Assembly (NCBI GenBank): GCA_943787485.1
Contig: CALSMP010000014.1
Location: 1-64,000 of the forward strand
DNA length: 64,000 nt
DNA from: an uncultured Luminiphilus sp.
GTDB lineage: Bacteria; Pseudomonadota; Gammaproteobacteria; Pseudomonadales; Halieaceae
Direction: 5' to 3'
A model generated the notes under the pieces. The model worked only from the letters and a program-made list of their open reading frames with translations, had not been told where the DNA came from and did not search any database. How positions within the stretch are numbered: the stretch's first letter is position 1; every line of letters begins with the position of its first letter. Positions 38,112 to 45,583 of the stretch are shown here, one piece after another. Both the position numbers and the translations under genes were made by a program.

Positions 38112-38522
38112 TTAGCCCCCGAAGTACATTGTTAGCGCCACAGTAGCAACGCCTGCAGCTATGAAGACGAGGGTTGCAACTATCGATCGTACTGAGCGCC
38201 GTCCAATGCCACACACGCCGTGACCACTGGTGCAGCCACTCCCCAAGCGGGTACCAAAGCCGACTAACAGTCCAGCTCCCACTGCGAGCAGAATTGACCC
38301 ATCGGCGGCAGGAGGAAGAGGTTTACCCGTAAAGGCATGGATCGCCGCCGTGCCCGCAATCAGCCCAATAATGAATTGCAGACGCCAGCTACGGTCAGGA
38401 TCAGTAAAAGCTCCCCAAACGATGCCAGATACGCCGGCAATGCGTCCCAGGGTTAACAGAAGCAACATGGAAGACAGGCCAATGAGTAGCCCGCCAGAGA
38501 GAGGAGATAGTGCGATAGTCAA
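38112..38522 (-). CDS. YeeE/YedE-like half transporter (sulfur transport)
   Basis: A 136-residue protein with four membrane segments and the motif GTRLGSGCTSGHGVCGIGRRS, whose Cys residues line the transport path in YeeE/YedE relatives. It precedes the DUF6691 half by one base. No rhodanese, persulfide dioxygenase or ArsR-type regulator is next to it here, although such genes often accompany the pair elsewhere. Confidence 0.85.
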   Translation of the reverse strand: MTIALSPLSGGLLIGLSSMLLLLTLGRIAGVSGIVWGAFTDPDRSWRLQFIIGLIAGTAAIHAFTGKPLPPAADGSILLAVGAGLLVGFGTRLGSGCTSGHGVCGIGRRSVRSIVATLVFIAAGVATVALTMYFGG

Positions 38523-38651
38523 CGGTGTTGATCCCTAAGAGCTTGAGGACATGATTCAACAACAGTGTAGACAGGCTGGTGCCCTCGCACCAGCATAAGT
38601 CAGGAGTCTGATACAGCCAAATGGGCTATGGATCGGCGCTGTGCGCGTGAC

Positions 38652-39383
38652 TTAGTGCCAGCCGTCTCGGATGACAGCGGTTTCCTGAGACCTCGAGAGG
38701 GCAACGTCGGTCGCCTCGGCGTCTATAAAGCGGCTCACTTGATCAATGTCACCGGCGCTCGCGGTTCGATAGCCGGCACTTTGATCGAGGAACACCTCTC
38801 TGGCCATGACCTGCGTGACCCAGCTGTCCTGATTGCGGCACGCTACGCCGCGCCAGTGCTCCTCACCGCTGGCCACCATAAACTCGCGGCACCAGTTACC
38901 GTTCGCTGCAGGGAAAGTCAGCACGGCACGAAAATCTCGCGTGTCGTCGATGGCCTCCCAGCCTTCGGCACGCGAGCCCTGTGTGGTCAGTGCTGCTGCC
39001 AACTTACTATCCATCTGAAAGCCAGCATTACCGCCCAGGTCGGTGTTAAGGCCAAACAGACCCACGGTCACCACGACAGCAATACTGGCGGCGAGACTCA
39101 GTCCAGCCGCAGCACGTGGCCAGCTTGGGCGTTTGGCCTTCTGCGCCTGTTCGAGGCGCGCAACAACGAGGGGAGAAACGCTGGTAGCGTTTGCTCTCGA
39201 GGCTGCCTTCAGAAGCTGATCGTGCTTCCGAAATCGCTCCAGTCGAAGCCTGAGCGTTGGGTCGTTGGCCAGTTTCTCTTCAAAATCAGCTAACGCCCCA
39301 GCCTTGAGGTCTCCATCAATATAGCGACTGAGCAACTCATCCGTGCGCAATCCATTAATGTCTAACTTATGAATGTCGGCCAT
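38652..39383 (-). CDS. Membrane anti-sigma factor
   Basis: A 243-residue protein with an RseA-like N-terminus (LRTDELLSRYIDGDLK, DPTLRLRLERFRKHDQLLK), one membrane segment at about residues 88-110, and a 130-residue periplasmic domain (two Cys in NWCREF and GVACRN). No His/Cys zinc anti-sigma motif is seen. It follows the ECF sigma gene on the same strand, with a long hairpin between. The ATG at 39383 has AGGGAG 8 bases away; earlier starts at 39389 and 39392 are too close to it. Its role should be to hold the sigma factor at the membrane until a signal releases it. Confidence 0.8.
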   Translation of the reverse strand: MADIHKLDINGLRTDELLSRYIDGDLKAGALADFEEKLANDPTLRLRLERFRKHDQLLKAASRANATSVSPLVVARLEQAQKAKRPSWPRAAAGLSLAASIAVVVTVGLFGLNTDLGGNAGFQMDSKLAAALTTQGSRAEGWEAIDDTRDFRAVLTFPAANGNWCREFMVASGEEHWRGVACRNQDSWVTQVMAREVFLDQSAGYRTASAGDIDQVSRFIDAEATDVALSRSQETAVIRDGWH

Positions 39384-39402
39384 TGCCATCACTCCCTAAA
39401 AT

Positions 39403-39479
39403 GTGAGGGTTTCCCAAGAACCCTCAAGCACCTTTCGGTGCCGTTGAGGGAACCACTCTTGGGTGGTTATGTCCCTCAC
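39403..39479 (-). promoter_or_regulatory. Three-tier nested stem-loop between sigma and anti-sigma genes
   Basis: Inside the 89-base gap three inverted repeats nest on one axis: GTGAGGG (39403-39409) with CCCTCAC (39473-39479), CCCAAGA (39413-39419) with TCTTGGG (39457-39463), and CCCTCAAGCACC (39421-39432) with GGTGC and TTGAGGG (39437-39450, two bulged bases). On the message the structure ends 3 bases before a short T run and lies just before the anti-sigma Shine-Dalgarno. It could act as a partial terminator, RNase site or translation brake that sets the sigma to anti-sigma ratio. Confidence 0.65.
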
Positions 39480-39480
39480 C

Positions 39481-39963
39481 TCACTCCAACTTTTCAGCGA
39501 GGCTACGCCTCGCTCGAGCCACCCGGCTCATCACAGTACCAAGCGGAATGTCCAATATCTCTGACACTTCCGCGTAGGATCGGCCTTCCACCGCTACCAG
39601 CAGTAATGCCGATCGTTGTTCTTCAGGTAACGTCTGCATCGCAGCGTCGACCCGTTCGAGCTCTACCCGTCCGAATCCGTCATCGGCACTTTCTGCGGCC
39701 ACTCCCTCCGAGACCACCGCTGTCGCCACGTAACGCTGACGGACCTCTCGAGACCTGAGCTCGTCCAGCCATATGTTGCGACAGACCCGATAGGACCACT
39801 TCGCCACATGTGCATCTACCGGCATCCCGCGTTCCAACACCCTCTCCACGGTCAGCTGGAGTAAGTCGTCGGCGTCAGCCGCATCCCCGGTCAGGGACAG
39901 GCAAAAGCGCTTTAAGCCAAGTAATTCCGCCATTAATTCCGTTTGCTGAGCGTCAGAAAGCAT
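39481..39963 (-). CDS. ECF-type RNA polymerase sigma factor
   Basis: A 160-residue sigma-70 family protein with only regions 2 and 4. Region 2 shows AADADDLLQLTVERVL and KWSYRVCRNIWLDELRSR. Region 4 shows LPEEQRSALLLVAVEGRSYAEVSEILDIPLGTVMSRVARARR, the helix-turn-helix that reads the -35 element. It stands divergent to the subtilase gene and upstream of its anti-sigma. A GGAAT-N17-CGTTA motif in its own promoter (39989-40015, minus strand) suggests autoregulation. Confidence 0.92.
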   Translation of the reverse strand: MLSDAQQTELMAELLGLKRFCLSLTGDAADADDLLQLTVERVLERGMPVDAHVAKWSYRVCRNIWLDELRSREVRQRYVATAVVSEGVAAESADDGFGRVELERVDAAMQTLPEEQRSALLLVAVEGRSYAEVSEILDIPLGTVMSRVARARRSLAEKLE

Positions 39964-39988
39964 GGCTAGATGACCCTTGTTACACTAT

Positions 39989-40015
39989 TAACGTTTGGCA
40001 AAACGATTTTATTCC
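39989..40015 (-). promoter_or_regulatory. Predicted ECF promoter of the sigma gene
   Basis: Read on the minus strand, GGAAT (40011-40015) is followed by 17 bases and CGTTA (39989-39993). This is the layout of ECF promoters (GGAA-type -35, CGT-type -10). Transcription would begin about 15-20 bases before the sigma ATG at 39963. The same two words occur on the opposite strand ahead of the subtilase. Confidence 0.5.
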
Positions 40016-40027
40016 CATGGTCACAGC

Positions 40028-40053
40028 GGAATTTTTGGTCATTCCAACCGTTT
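40028..40053 (+). promoter_or_regulatory. Predicted ECF promoter of the subtilase gene
   Basis: GGAAT (40028-40032), 16 bases, then CGTTT (40049-40053). It points at the subtilase and would give a leader of about 35-40 bases before the ATG at 40098, with room for its GAGAGG Shine-Dalgarno. Its likeness to the sigma gene's own promoter suggests that both genes belong to one regulon. Confidence 0.5.
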
Positions 40054-40097
40054 AATCTAACAGCATAGCAATGACCGCGGGCGAGAGGCGCGCACTT

Positions 40098-40550
40098 ATG
40101 GTGAACGAGAGTATACAGGAAGCGAATTCATCGTTGCGTCAGCTTGCGTGCGTGGCGGTTTTTTTACTGCTCACAGGCACTGAGAGCCCGCAAGCTCAGC
40201 TCGAAGGTCTGGATTTAACTGAGGCTCTGAAAGAAATAATAGAGCGACAAGCCGAAGACGACGCCAGTGATGAGGCTGAAGATGATGCTGAGGATGAGGC
40301 TGAGTCAGCCCTGGAGCAGGCTATTCAGGATTTGGTTGATTCTCAAGAAGAGGAAGTCACCGAGGATGTGCAGGACGCTAACGAAGAAGGCTTCACTTTT
40401 GGCGGCGTCGAATCTCTCGACGAGGATGTGATTGATCAAGCCGAAGAGTCTGTTGAGGATACTATCGCGGATGAACAGGAGGAGGGCTCCGGGGAGACGT
40501 TGATGAAGCCGCTGAAGAGGAGGTGCAAGAGCAGGCCGAACAGCAGCTAG
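40098..40550 (+). CDS. S8 subtilase, N-terminal acidic fragment
   Basis: From ATG 40098 (GAGAGG upstream; an in-frame ATG at 40071 is the alternative) the frame gives a signal peptide (hydrophobic residues about 16-26, cleavage near QAQ-L) and then a stretch of over 90 residues dominated by Glu, Asp and Ala with irregular EDDASDEAEDDAEDEAE-type repeats. The frame ends in a stop after the reading turns basic (KPLKRRCKSR) past 40,500, while the +2 frame continues the acidic composition (EAAEEEVQEQAEQQ). One missing G in the GGGG at 40491-40494 explains the break. The fragment is the 5' part of the subtilase gene that follows. Confidence 0.7.
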   Translation: MVNESIQEANSSLRQLACVAVFLLLTGTESPQAQLEGLDLTEALKEIIERQAEDDASDEAEDDAEDEAESALEQAIQDLVDSQEEEVTEDVQDANEEGFTFGGVESLDEDVIDQAEESVEDTIADEQEEGSGETLMKPLKRRCKSRPNSS

Positions 40551-41812
40551 TTGATGTGGCAGAAGAGGGAGCCGAAACCGAGGTTGAGCAGCAAGTTGAA
40601 GAGTCGGTTGTGGATGCGGCGGAGGAGGTGGCTACCGATTTGCAATTTGCTGAAGCATCAGAAGGCGCATCAGATGACACCTTGATAGATTCGGGCGATG
40701 ATCGAATGGGTGCCGAGAGTGACGAGATTGTTGAGTCGGCGGAGGCCGAAATAACTGACGATGATGCGAGGATCCACTTGGGACAGTGGCTGGTGATGGC
40801 AGAATCCCAAGTTTTTCAGGAGTTATCCCGGGAAGGTTATGTTTTTGATGCCATCACGGATCTGCCTAGTTTGGGCTTGCGGCTTGCCGAAGTATCGGCG
40901 CCAGCCTCGTTTGATATTAGTGTTGCCCGCGACGGTATTTTTGATGTGGTGGGGGCCGATAAAGCAGAAGTTGATCTCAACCACTTTTACACGGCGGGTG
41001 TGCCTGATCCGTTGGATGATGACGCTGGCATTGAGCCTCGGATGGCGCTCTCGATTCCCAGTTCAATACAAGCGTCTGGCCTGAATATAGGGATCATCGA
41101 CAGCGAAGTCGATCAGGCGCATCCTTCATTTAAGCAAGCTGCCATAAAGAGTAAGCGATTTACACGGTCTCAAGATGATCTGCCCAACTTTCATGGTACG
41201 GCGATAGCATCCATTTTTGTTGCGGACAGTGATCAGCTGGTGGGTCTTGTGCCAGAGTCCACCTTGTATTCTGCGGCCGTCTTTGAGTTAGATCCTGAGA
41301 AGGGCGAGGTGGCCTCTACTGTGAGCCTAGTCAGATCATTAGATTGGCTACTTGAGGCAAACGTAGACGTTATTAATTTGAGTTTGACCGGCCCGCCTAA
41401 TCGATTATTGGAGGTGGCGATCAATAGGGTACTTAAGGAGGGGGTTATCGTGCTTGCGGCGGCAGGCAACGGCGGCCCTATGGCAACGCCAAAGTATCCC
41501 GCTGCTTATGCTTCGGTGGTTGCCGTAACCGCTGTCGACAGTCGAGGCCGGGCGTTTAGAATGGCAAACCGCGGTGATTATTTGTCGATCGCCGCTCCCG
41601 GTGTAAATCTGCGCCATGCAGTACCAGGAGGTGGCTACGCAGCTTCTTCCGGCACGTCTTTTGCTGTCCCGTTTGTTTCCACCGTCGTTGCCCTAATGAA
41701 ACAAGCTGAACCCGGCGGTGATGTTGTGGCACAGCTTTATGCCTCGGCGATGGATCTGGGTGAACCCGGTAGAGATGAAATATACGGTTACGGTTTACTG
41801 ACGTTAAGGTGA
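40523..41812 (+). CDS. S8 family serine protease (subtilase), main fragment
   Basis: A 429-residue frame continuing the acidic region for about 75 residues, then a linker and a subtilisin domain. The catalytic Asp is in IGIIDSEVD, the His in FHGTAIAS, the Ser in SSGTSFAVPF, and the oxyanion Asn in AAAGNGG. The true start is in the upstream frame (40098). Exported by the signal peptide there, it should be a periplasmic or surface protease. It is divergent from an ECF sigma/anti-sigma pair with a matching promoter, so it could be either the output of that system or the protease that cuts the anti-sigma factor. No C-terminal anchor or autotransporter barrel is present. Confidence 0.8.
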   Translation: MQEQAEQQLVDVAEEGAETEVEQQVEESVVDAAEEVATDLQFAEASEGASDDTLIDSGDDRMGAESDEIVESAEAEITDDDARIHLGQWLVMAESQVFQELSREGYVFDAITDLPSLGLRLAEVSAPASFDISVARDGIFDVVGADKAEVDLNHFYTAGVPDPLDDDAGIEPRMALSIPSSIQASGLNIGIIDSEVDQAHPSFKQAAIKSKRFTRSQDDLPNFHGTAIASIFVADSDQLVGLVPESTLYSAAVFELDPEKGEVASTVSLVRSLDWLLEANVDVINLSLTGPPNRLLEVAINRVLKEGVIVLAAAGNGGPMATPKYPAAYASVVAVTAVDSRGRAFRMANRGDYLSIAAPGVNLRHAVPGGGYAASSGTSFAVPFVSTVVALMKQAEPGGDVVAQLYASAMDLGEPGRDEIYGYGLLTLR

Positions 41813-42676
41813 CTAAAAGCTAAACTTGATCTCAGTGCCAAGTACGGTCTGGTCATAATCTGCCGAAGGTAGGTTTGATTGGTAGTCGCTGTAATCTGCA
41901 TAGATGCGCCACGTCAAACGTTTCGTCATGGCATAATCTAGTCTGATAAATACTTTGATTCTATCGTCAAAGCGGTTCTCGCCTATGCTAGGCGTTAGGC
42001 TTTGGTAGTCCCGCTGCTCGTAGCGTAAGCCCCCTTCGAGGGTACTCAGGTTGGCGCCCAGTTCAAGCCGCTGAACCGCTCGGAGCTTGACTGTGTGACC
42101 GCTAAAATCGAAGCGATCTGCCCGGCTATTCTCTGTTTTATAGGCGTAACCGAGATTGAAGTACCGGCGTAAGCCTCGCCAAAAATAGTACGCGTCAGTT
42201 TCTAAGCCGTGTGACGTGGCGTCTCTGCCTGGTCTTTGCTCTAACGTTTTGTCACCGTATACATAGCCTCCTCGAAAAAACCACCGTTTGCTGACAAAGC
42301 CTGACAGTGACGGCGAGACCCGGTGGTAAGTGAGAAAGTTGCTATTGTCTAACCGCGAGTTAGTGAAAAAATAGGTCACGTTTCCTTTAAGGCTCGCCAT
42401 ATTGCGCGTTAACCCGGTGCTCAGTGTATGGGTTTGCCGACTTAATCGATCAAACTCAGCGTAATCAATGGCGTTAAAGCTGTAACTCATTTTTCCAGAG
42501 ACATCTTCACTAAAGTCATGATTTACGCGAATACCACCACCAAATCGTCTGCCGATGTCACCTAGGTTGGTGCTTCGATCTACCTCGTCAACTGCCACGT
42601 TACTGTCGTGCTCAATGCCAAAAAAGACGTCTGCTCCGACCTCGGTATTTGCCCTGCACACGTCGCCGCCAAGCAC
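41813..42676 (-). CDS. Outer-membrane beta-barrel protein
   Basis: A 287-residue frame of alternating polar/aromatic strands ending in KFSF, the C-terminal Phe of outer-membrane barrels. EVGADVFFGIEHDSNVAVDE at the N-terminus recalls surface or exopolysaccharide-associated porin-like barrels. The frame has no good start: the GTG at 42676 lies within the signal peptide. If one T of the TTT at 42701-42703 (minus strand) is removed, an ATG at about 42712 reads MPQLIKPLLFSLLVLGG, a normal signal peptide. It converges with the subtilase, their ends touching, which suggests a shared locus but not shared transcription. Confidence 0.7.
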   Translation of the reverse strand: MLGGDVCRANTEVGADVFFGIEHDSNVAVDEVDRSTNLGDIGRRFGGGIRVNHDFSEDVSGKMSYSFNAIDYAEFDRLSRQTHTLSTGLTRNMASLKGNVTYFFTNSRLDNSNFLTYHRVSPSLSGFVSKRWFFRGGYVYGDKTLEQRPGRDATSHGLETDAYYFWRGLRRYFNLGYAYKTENSRADRFDFSGHTVKLRAVQRLELGANLSTLEGGLRYEQRDYQSLTPSIGENRFDDRIKVFIRLDYAMTKRLTWRIYADYSDYQSNLPSADYDQTVLGTEIKFSF

Positions 42677-42867
42677 AAGTAGCGAGAATAACAGCGGTTT
42701 AAATGAGTTGGGGCATCAGAGACAAATGGAAAGTCCACAATTCCATGAGGTTGGTAGAGAAGGGTGCCGAGGCTACCGTAAAGGCCCTTGGGGAACAACA
42801 AAAGTCCCATATATCAGCGGCTCTCTGTCTGCTATTCTTACGGCCCTCGAAAAAAGGAACAGCCATT

Positions 42868-43149
42868 ATGTCGGATCAGGATCAACAAATCGCGGTGATG
42901 AATCGCTTCATTACACTCGCCAATGATATCAAGGATGAGGGCGTCCCCGTTCACGTTGTTTCCTGGGCAATGATGACCGCTTCGGCAGTCTATGCAACCT
43001 ATTCAGTGGCGGGCAATACCGGAGGATTGAATCCGAGTGGGGTTGACAAGGTGGTCGATTCATACCGAGATTGCATGAATCAGGTGCAAGAGGCTCGGAA
43101 GAATGAGCTCAAGGAAGCGGGCGCTGAGATAGAGAACGAGCAGGCGTAG
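42868..43149 (+). CDS. DUF3144 family protein
   Basis: A 93-residue soluble protein. From the ATG at 42868 (AAGGAAC upstream) it has MNRFITLANDI, VSWAMMTASAVYATYSVAGN and a charged C-terminal helix, the pattern of DUF3144, a small gammaproteobacterial family of unknown function. The longer frame upstream overlaps the 5' end of the barrel gene on the other strand and is not conserved-looking. Confidence 0.8.
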   Translation: MSDQDQQIAVMNRFITLANDIKDEGVPVHVVSWAMMTASAVYATYSVAGNTGGLNPSGVDKVVDSYRDCMNQVQEARKNELKEAGAEIENEQA

Positions 43150-43163
43150 GCACCGGGCAGACG

Positions 43164-44666
43164 TTAGCTGTCAGGATAAGGGTAGCGGTCGATCAGCGGC
43201 TGGGGCGTGCCGTCGCTGCGAACGAAATAGGCGTGCTCTCTACTTAGATCCTGTGGATTCAGTACGCCACAGCTGTGGGCAATGGTCGAAACTTCTTTAA
43301 GCATATTTTTGGCGTAATGTTCGACCCGCGTGGCCTTGCTCTGTGGGTTGAGGCCTTTCTGTAGCTTGGGGTCGTGGGTGGTGATCCCGGTTGGGCAGGT
43401 GTTCTTGTTGCACTGCAGAGCCTGAATACACCCTAGAGCAAACATAAATCCGCGCGCCGAGTTGACGCAATCAGCACCTAAGCTCAGTGCCGCTACCACG
43501 CCGTAGGGCATCACCATTTTCCCCGACGCGAACACTTTGATGCGCTGCCTGAGTCCGTGCTCAATGAGCTTGTCGACGACCACAGGAATGCTGTAATCCG
43601 CTGGCAGACCTACGTTATCGATCAATCCCTGAGGTGCGGCGCCAGTTCCTCCCTCAGCGCTATCTAGCGTGATGAAATCCGGTGCCGATTGGAGTCCTCT
43701 GCTATTGATCGTTTTACCGAAAAGGTCAAGCCAGGCGGATTGACCCAATACCAGCTTGATACCGACGGGCTTGCCCGTGACTTCTCGTACGCGTTCGATC
43801 ATGTCGAGCAGGTCGTCAATCGAATTAATATCTTCGTGGCGGTTAGGGCTGATGGAGTCGACCCCTACCGGTATACCTCTTGTGCTTGCGATGAGGTCGG
43901 TCACCTTCTCGCCCGGAAGGATGCCACCTTTGCCCGGCTTCGCACCCTGAGAAAGTTTGATTTCGAACATCTTGACCTGCTCGTGATCCGCCACCGCTCT
44001 AAGCTTTTTGTCGCACAGTGCGCCGTGCTCATCGCGCACGCCGTATTTGGCGGTGCCTATCTGAAACACGAGATCACAACCACCCTCGAGGTGATAGGGG
44101 GAGAGCGCGCCCTCGCCGGTGTTGTACAAAATACCGGCTGCGGCGGCGCCTTGCGACAAGGCGCTGATCGCGGGTGCCGACAGCGCGCCGTAGCTCATAG
44201 CGGATATATGGAAAACTGAATAGGTGCTGTAGGGACGTCTTGCGTAGCCTTCCCCAAAGGTAATGGGTTTCCGATCAAGATTCTCAGCCTCACTGTCGAG
44301 CTTGGGGAGCATGCTGTTGAGAAACAGAATTTGGCCGGGAGTTCGGATCGGTTTGGTGGAACCAAAGGCAACAGTGGAATCGATATTTTTTGCCGCACGA
44401 GCGATCCAGGACCGTTGGGCGCGATTGAACGGCAGCTCTTCCCGATCCATGGCGAAAAAATACTGGCGGAAGAACACACCCATGTGCTCGAAAAAGTAGC
44501 GAAGTCGACCAATTACCGGATAGTTGCGGCGTATGGCTTGTTCGGATTGATTTACATCGACGATATACAACACAGCTACGGTAACGAGCGCTAAAAGCAC
44601 CAGCGTCGCAAGAATCATGGCGGCGATATCGATGACCCCGAAAAGAAAGTCGTGCAATGCATCCAT
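43164..44666 (-). CDS. FMN-binding glutamate synthase-family protein, membrane-anchored
   Basis: A 500-residue protein with one N-terminal membrane helix (residues 12-36) and a GltB-type (beta/alpha)8 FMN domain: SAMSYGALSAPAI, KPGKGGILPGEKV, LDSAEGGTGAAP and ASGKMVMPYG. CIQALQCNKNTCPTGI provides the three Cys of a [3Fe-4S] cluster. It lacks the amidotransferase domain and the small subunit of true glutamate synthase, so the reaction is unknown. An AGGGAA Shine-Dalgarno precedes the ATG. It is divergent from the LysE gene by 54 bases. Confidence 0.85.
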   Translation of the reverse strand: MDALHDFLFGVIDIAAMILATLVLLALVTVAVLYIVDVNQSEQAIRRNYPVIGRLRYFFEHMGVFFRQYFFAMDREELPFNRAQRSWIARAAKNIDSTVAFGSTKPIRTPGQILFLNSMLPKLDSEAENLDRKPITFGEGYARRPYSTYSVFHISAMSYGALSAPAISALSQGAAAAGILYNTGEGALSPYHLEGGCDLVFQIGTAKYGVRDEHGALCDKKLRAVADHEQVKMFEIKLSQGAKPGKGGILPGEKVTDLIASTRGIPVGVDSISPNRHEDINSIDDLLDMIERVREVTGKPVGIKLVLGQSAWLDLFGKTINSRGLQSAPDFITLDSAEGGTGAAPQGLIDNVGLPADYSIPVVVDKLIEHGLRQRIKVFASGKMVMPYGVVAALSLGADCVNSARGFMFALGCIQALQCNKNTCPTGITTHDPKLQKGLNPQSKATRVEHYAKNMLKEVSTIAHSCGVLNPQDLSREHAYFVRSDGTPQPLIDRYPYPDS

Positions 44667-44720
44667 GAGATTTCCCTGTAATATCCCGTTTTTGATCCAG
44701 TATAACGCGGAGACTCCTGC

Positions 44721-45329
44721 TTGACCGCCGATCTGTTTGGCTTGTTTGTCGTAACCATCGCCGCCGTGTCGTTGACCCCGGGTATGTGTATGACACTGGC
44801 TTTTTCCTTAGGACTCAGCCAGGGCTATCGCAAGACGCTCTGGATGATGGCGGGGGAGATGACCGGTGTCATTGTGGTGGTGAGTAGCACCGTTTATTTA
44901 CTGGGTTGGTTGCTACGCTTGGACCCGATGTGGTTCAACGCATTAGCGCTCGCTGGGGCAGTGTATCTGCTGTGGATTGCCCGGCAATTGTGGCTGGCAG
45001 ACCCCGCACTGGCTGAGCAGCGCACAGCGAACACCCTGACGCCGTTGTCGCTGGCAGTGCTTGGCTTTACCACGGCTATCATGAACCCAAAGGGATGGGC
45101 GTTTATGGTGGCCCTGCTGCCGGGCTTCATGGATGCCGAAAAGGCTTTATTTCCGCAGTTGGCTCTGTTTTTGAGCGTGATGTTGACGACTGAATTTATC
45201 TCGCTGTCGCTTTACGCAGGTGGCGGGCGCTGGCTGCGGCAATTTTTGGGCGAAGGTGCTCGATTGGGCGTGCTCAACAAGGTTGCCGCCAGCCTGATGG
45301 TGGGCGTGTCGATTCTGGTGTTTATCTGA
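44721..45329 (+). CDS. LysE-family amino-acid exporter
   Basis: A 202-residue inner-membrane protein with five or six hydrophobic segments. SLTPGMCMTLAFSLGLSQGYRK near residue 15 is the LysE/RhtB signature, and FTTAIMNPKGWAFMVALLPGF is the second conserved loop. It starts at TTG with GGAG 8 bases upstream. The family exports amino acids or homoserine lactones; the substrate is unknown. It converges with tRNA-Leu. Confidence 0.85.
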   Translation: MTADLFGLFVVTIAAVSLTPGMCMTLAFSLGLSQGYRKTLWMMAGEMTGVIVVVSSTVYLLGWLLRLDPMWFNALALAGAVYLLWIARQLWLADPALAEQRTANTLTPLSLAVLGFTTAIMNPKGWAFMVALLPGFMDAEKALFPQLALFLSVMLTTEFISLSLYAGGGRWLRQFLGEGARLGVLNKVAASLMVGVSILVFI

Positions 45330-45337
45330 CTGAGAGC

Positions 45338-45424
45338 TGGTACCGGTGGTCGGACTCGAACCGACAAGCTTTTAAGGGCGGGGGATTTTGAATCCCCTGT
45401 GTCTACCAATTCCACCACACCGGC
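45338..45424 (-). tRNA. tRNA-Leu (CAA)
   Basis: An 87-base class II tRNA on the minus strand. The acceptor arms GCCGGTG and CACCGGT pair with one G-T, the anticodon loop carries CAA, a long variable arm (CGCCCTTAAAAGCTTG region) is present, GGTTCGAGTCC forms the T arm, and ACCA is encoded. Confidence 0.95.
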
Positions 45425-45448
45425 ATTTGGAGGCGTTACGGGCGCGCG

Positions 45449-45476
45449 AGTATAGCAAGCTGGTACAAAACGGCAA
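45449..45476 (-). promoter_or_regulatory. Sigma-70 promoter of tRNA-Leu
   Basis: On the minus strand TTGCCG (45471-45476), a 16-base spacer and TATACT (45449-45454), followed by the GC-only discriminator CGCGCGC typical of stringently controlled stable RNA genes. Confidence 0.65.
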
Positions 45477-45583
45477 TAATTAAGGCTGAACCTGCCACCG
45501 CTTTGGGGTACACTCTGCGCCGACTGAGGGGGGGTCGGAGCTGAGAGGCCCCTGCTTCTGAGTATCTCGAGTGGAGAAAAGAC

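Noticed and set aside
42718..42752. GGAAT-N16-GTC on the minus strand before the barrel gene as a third ECF promoter
   Set aside because: It would place the transcription start on the repaired start codon, and the -10 word differs from the two divergent promoters.
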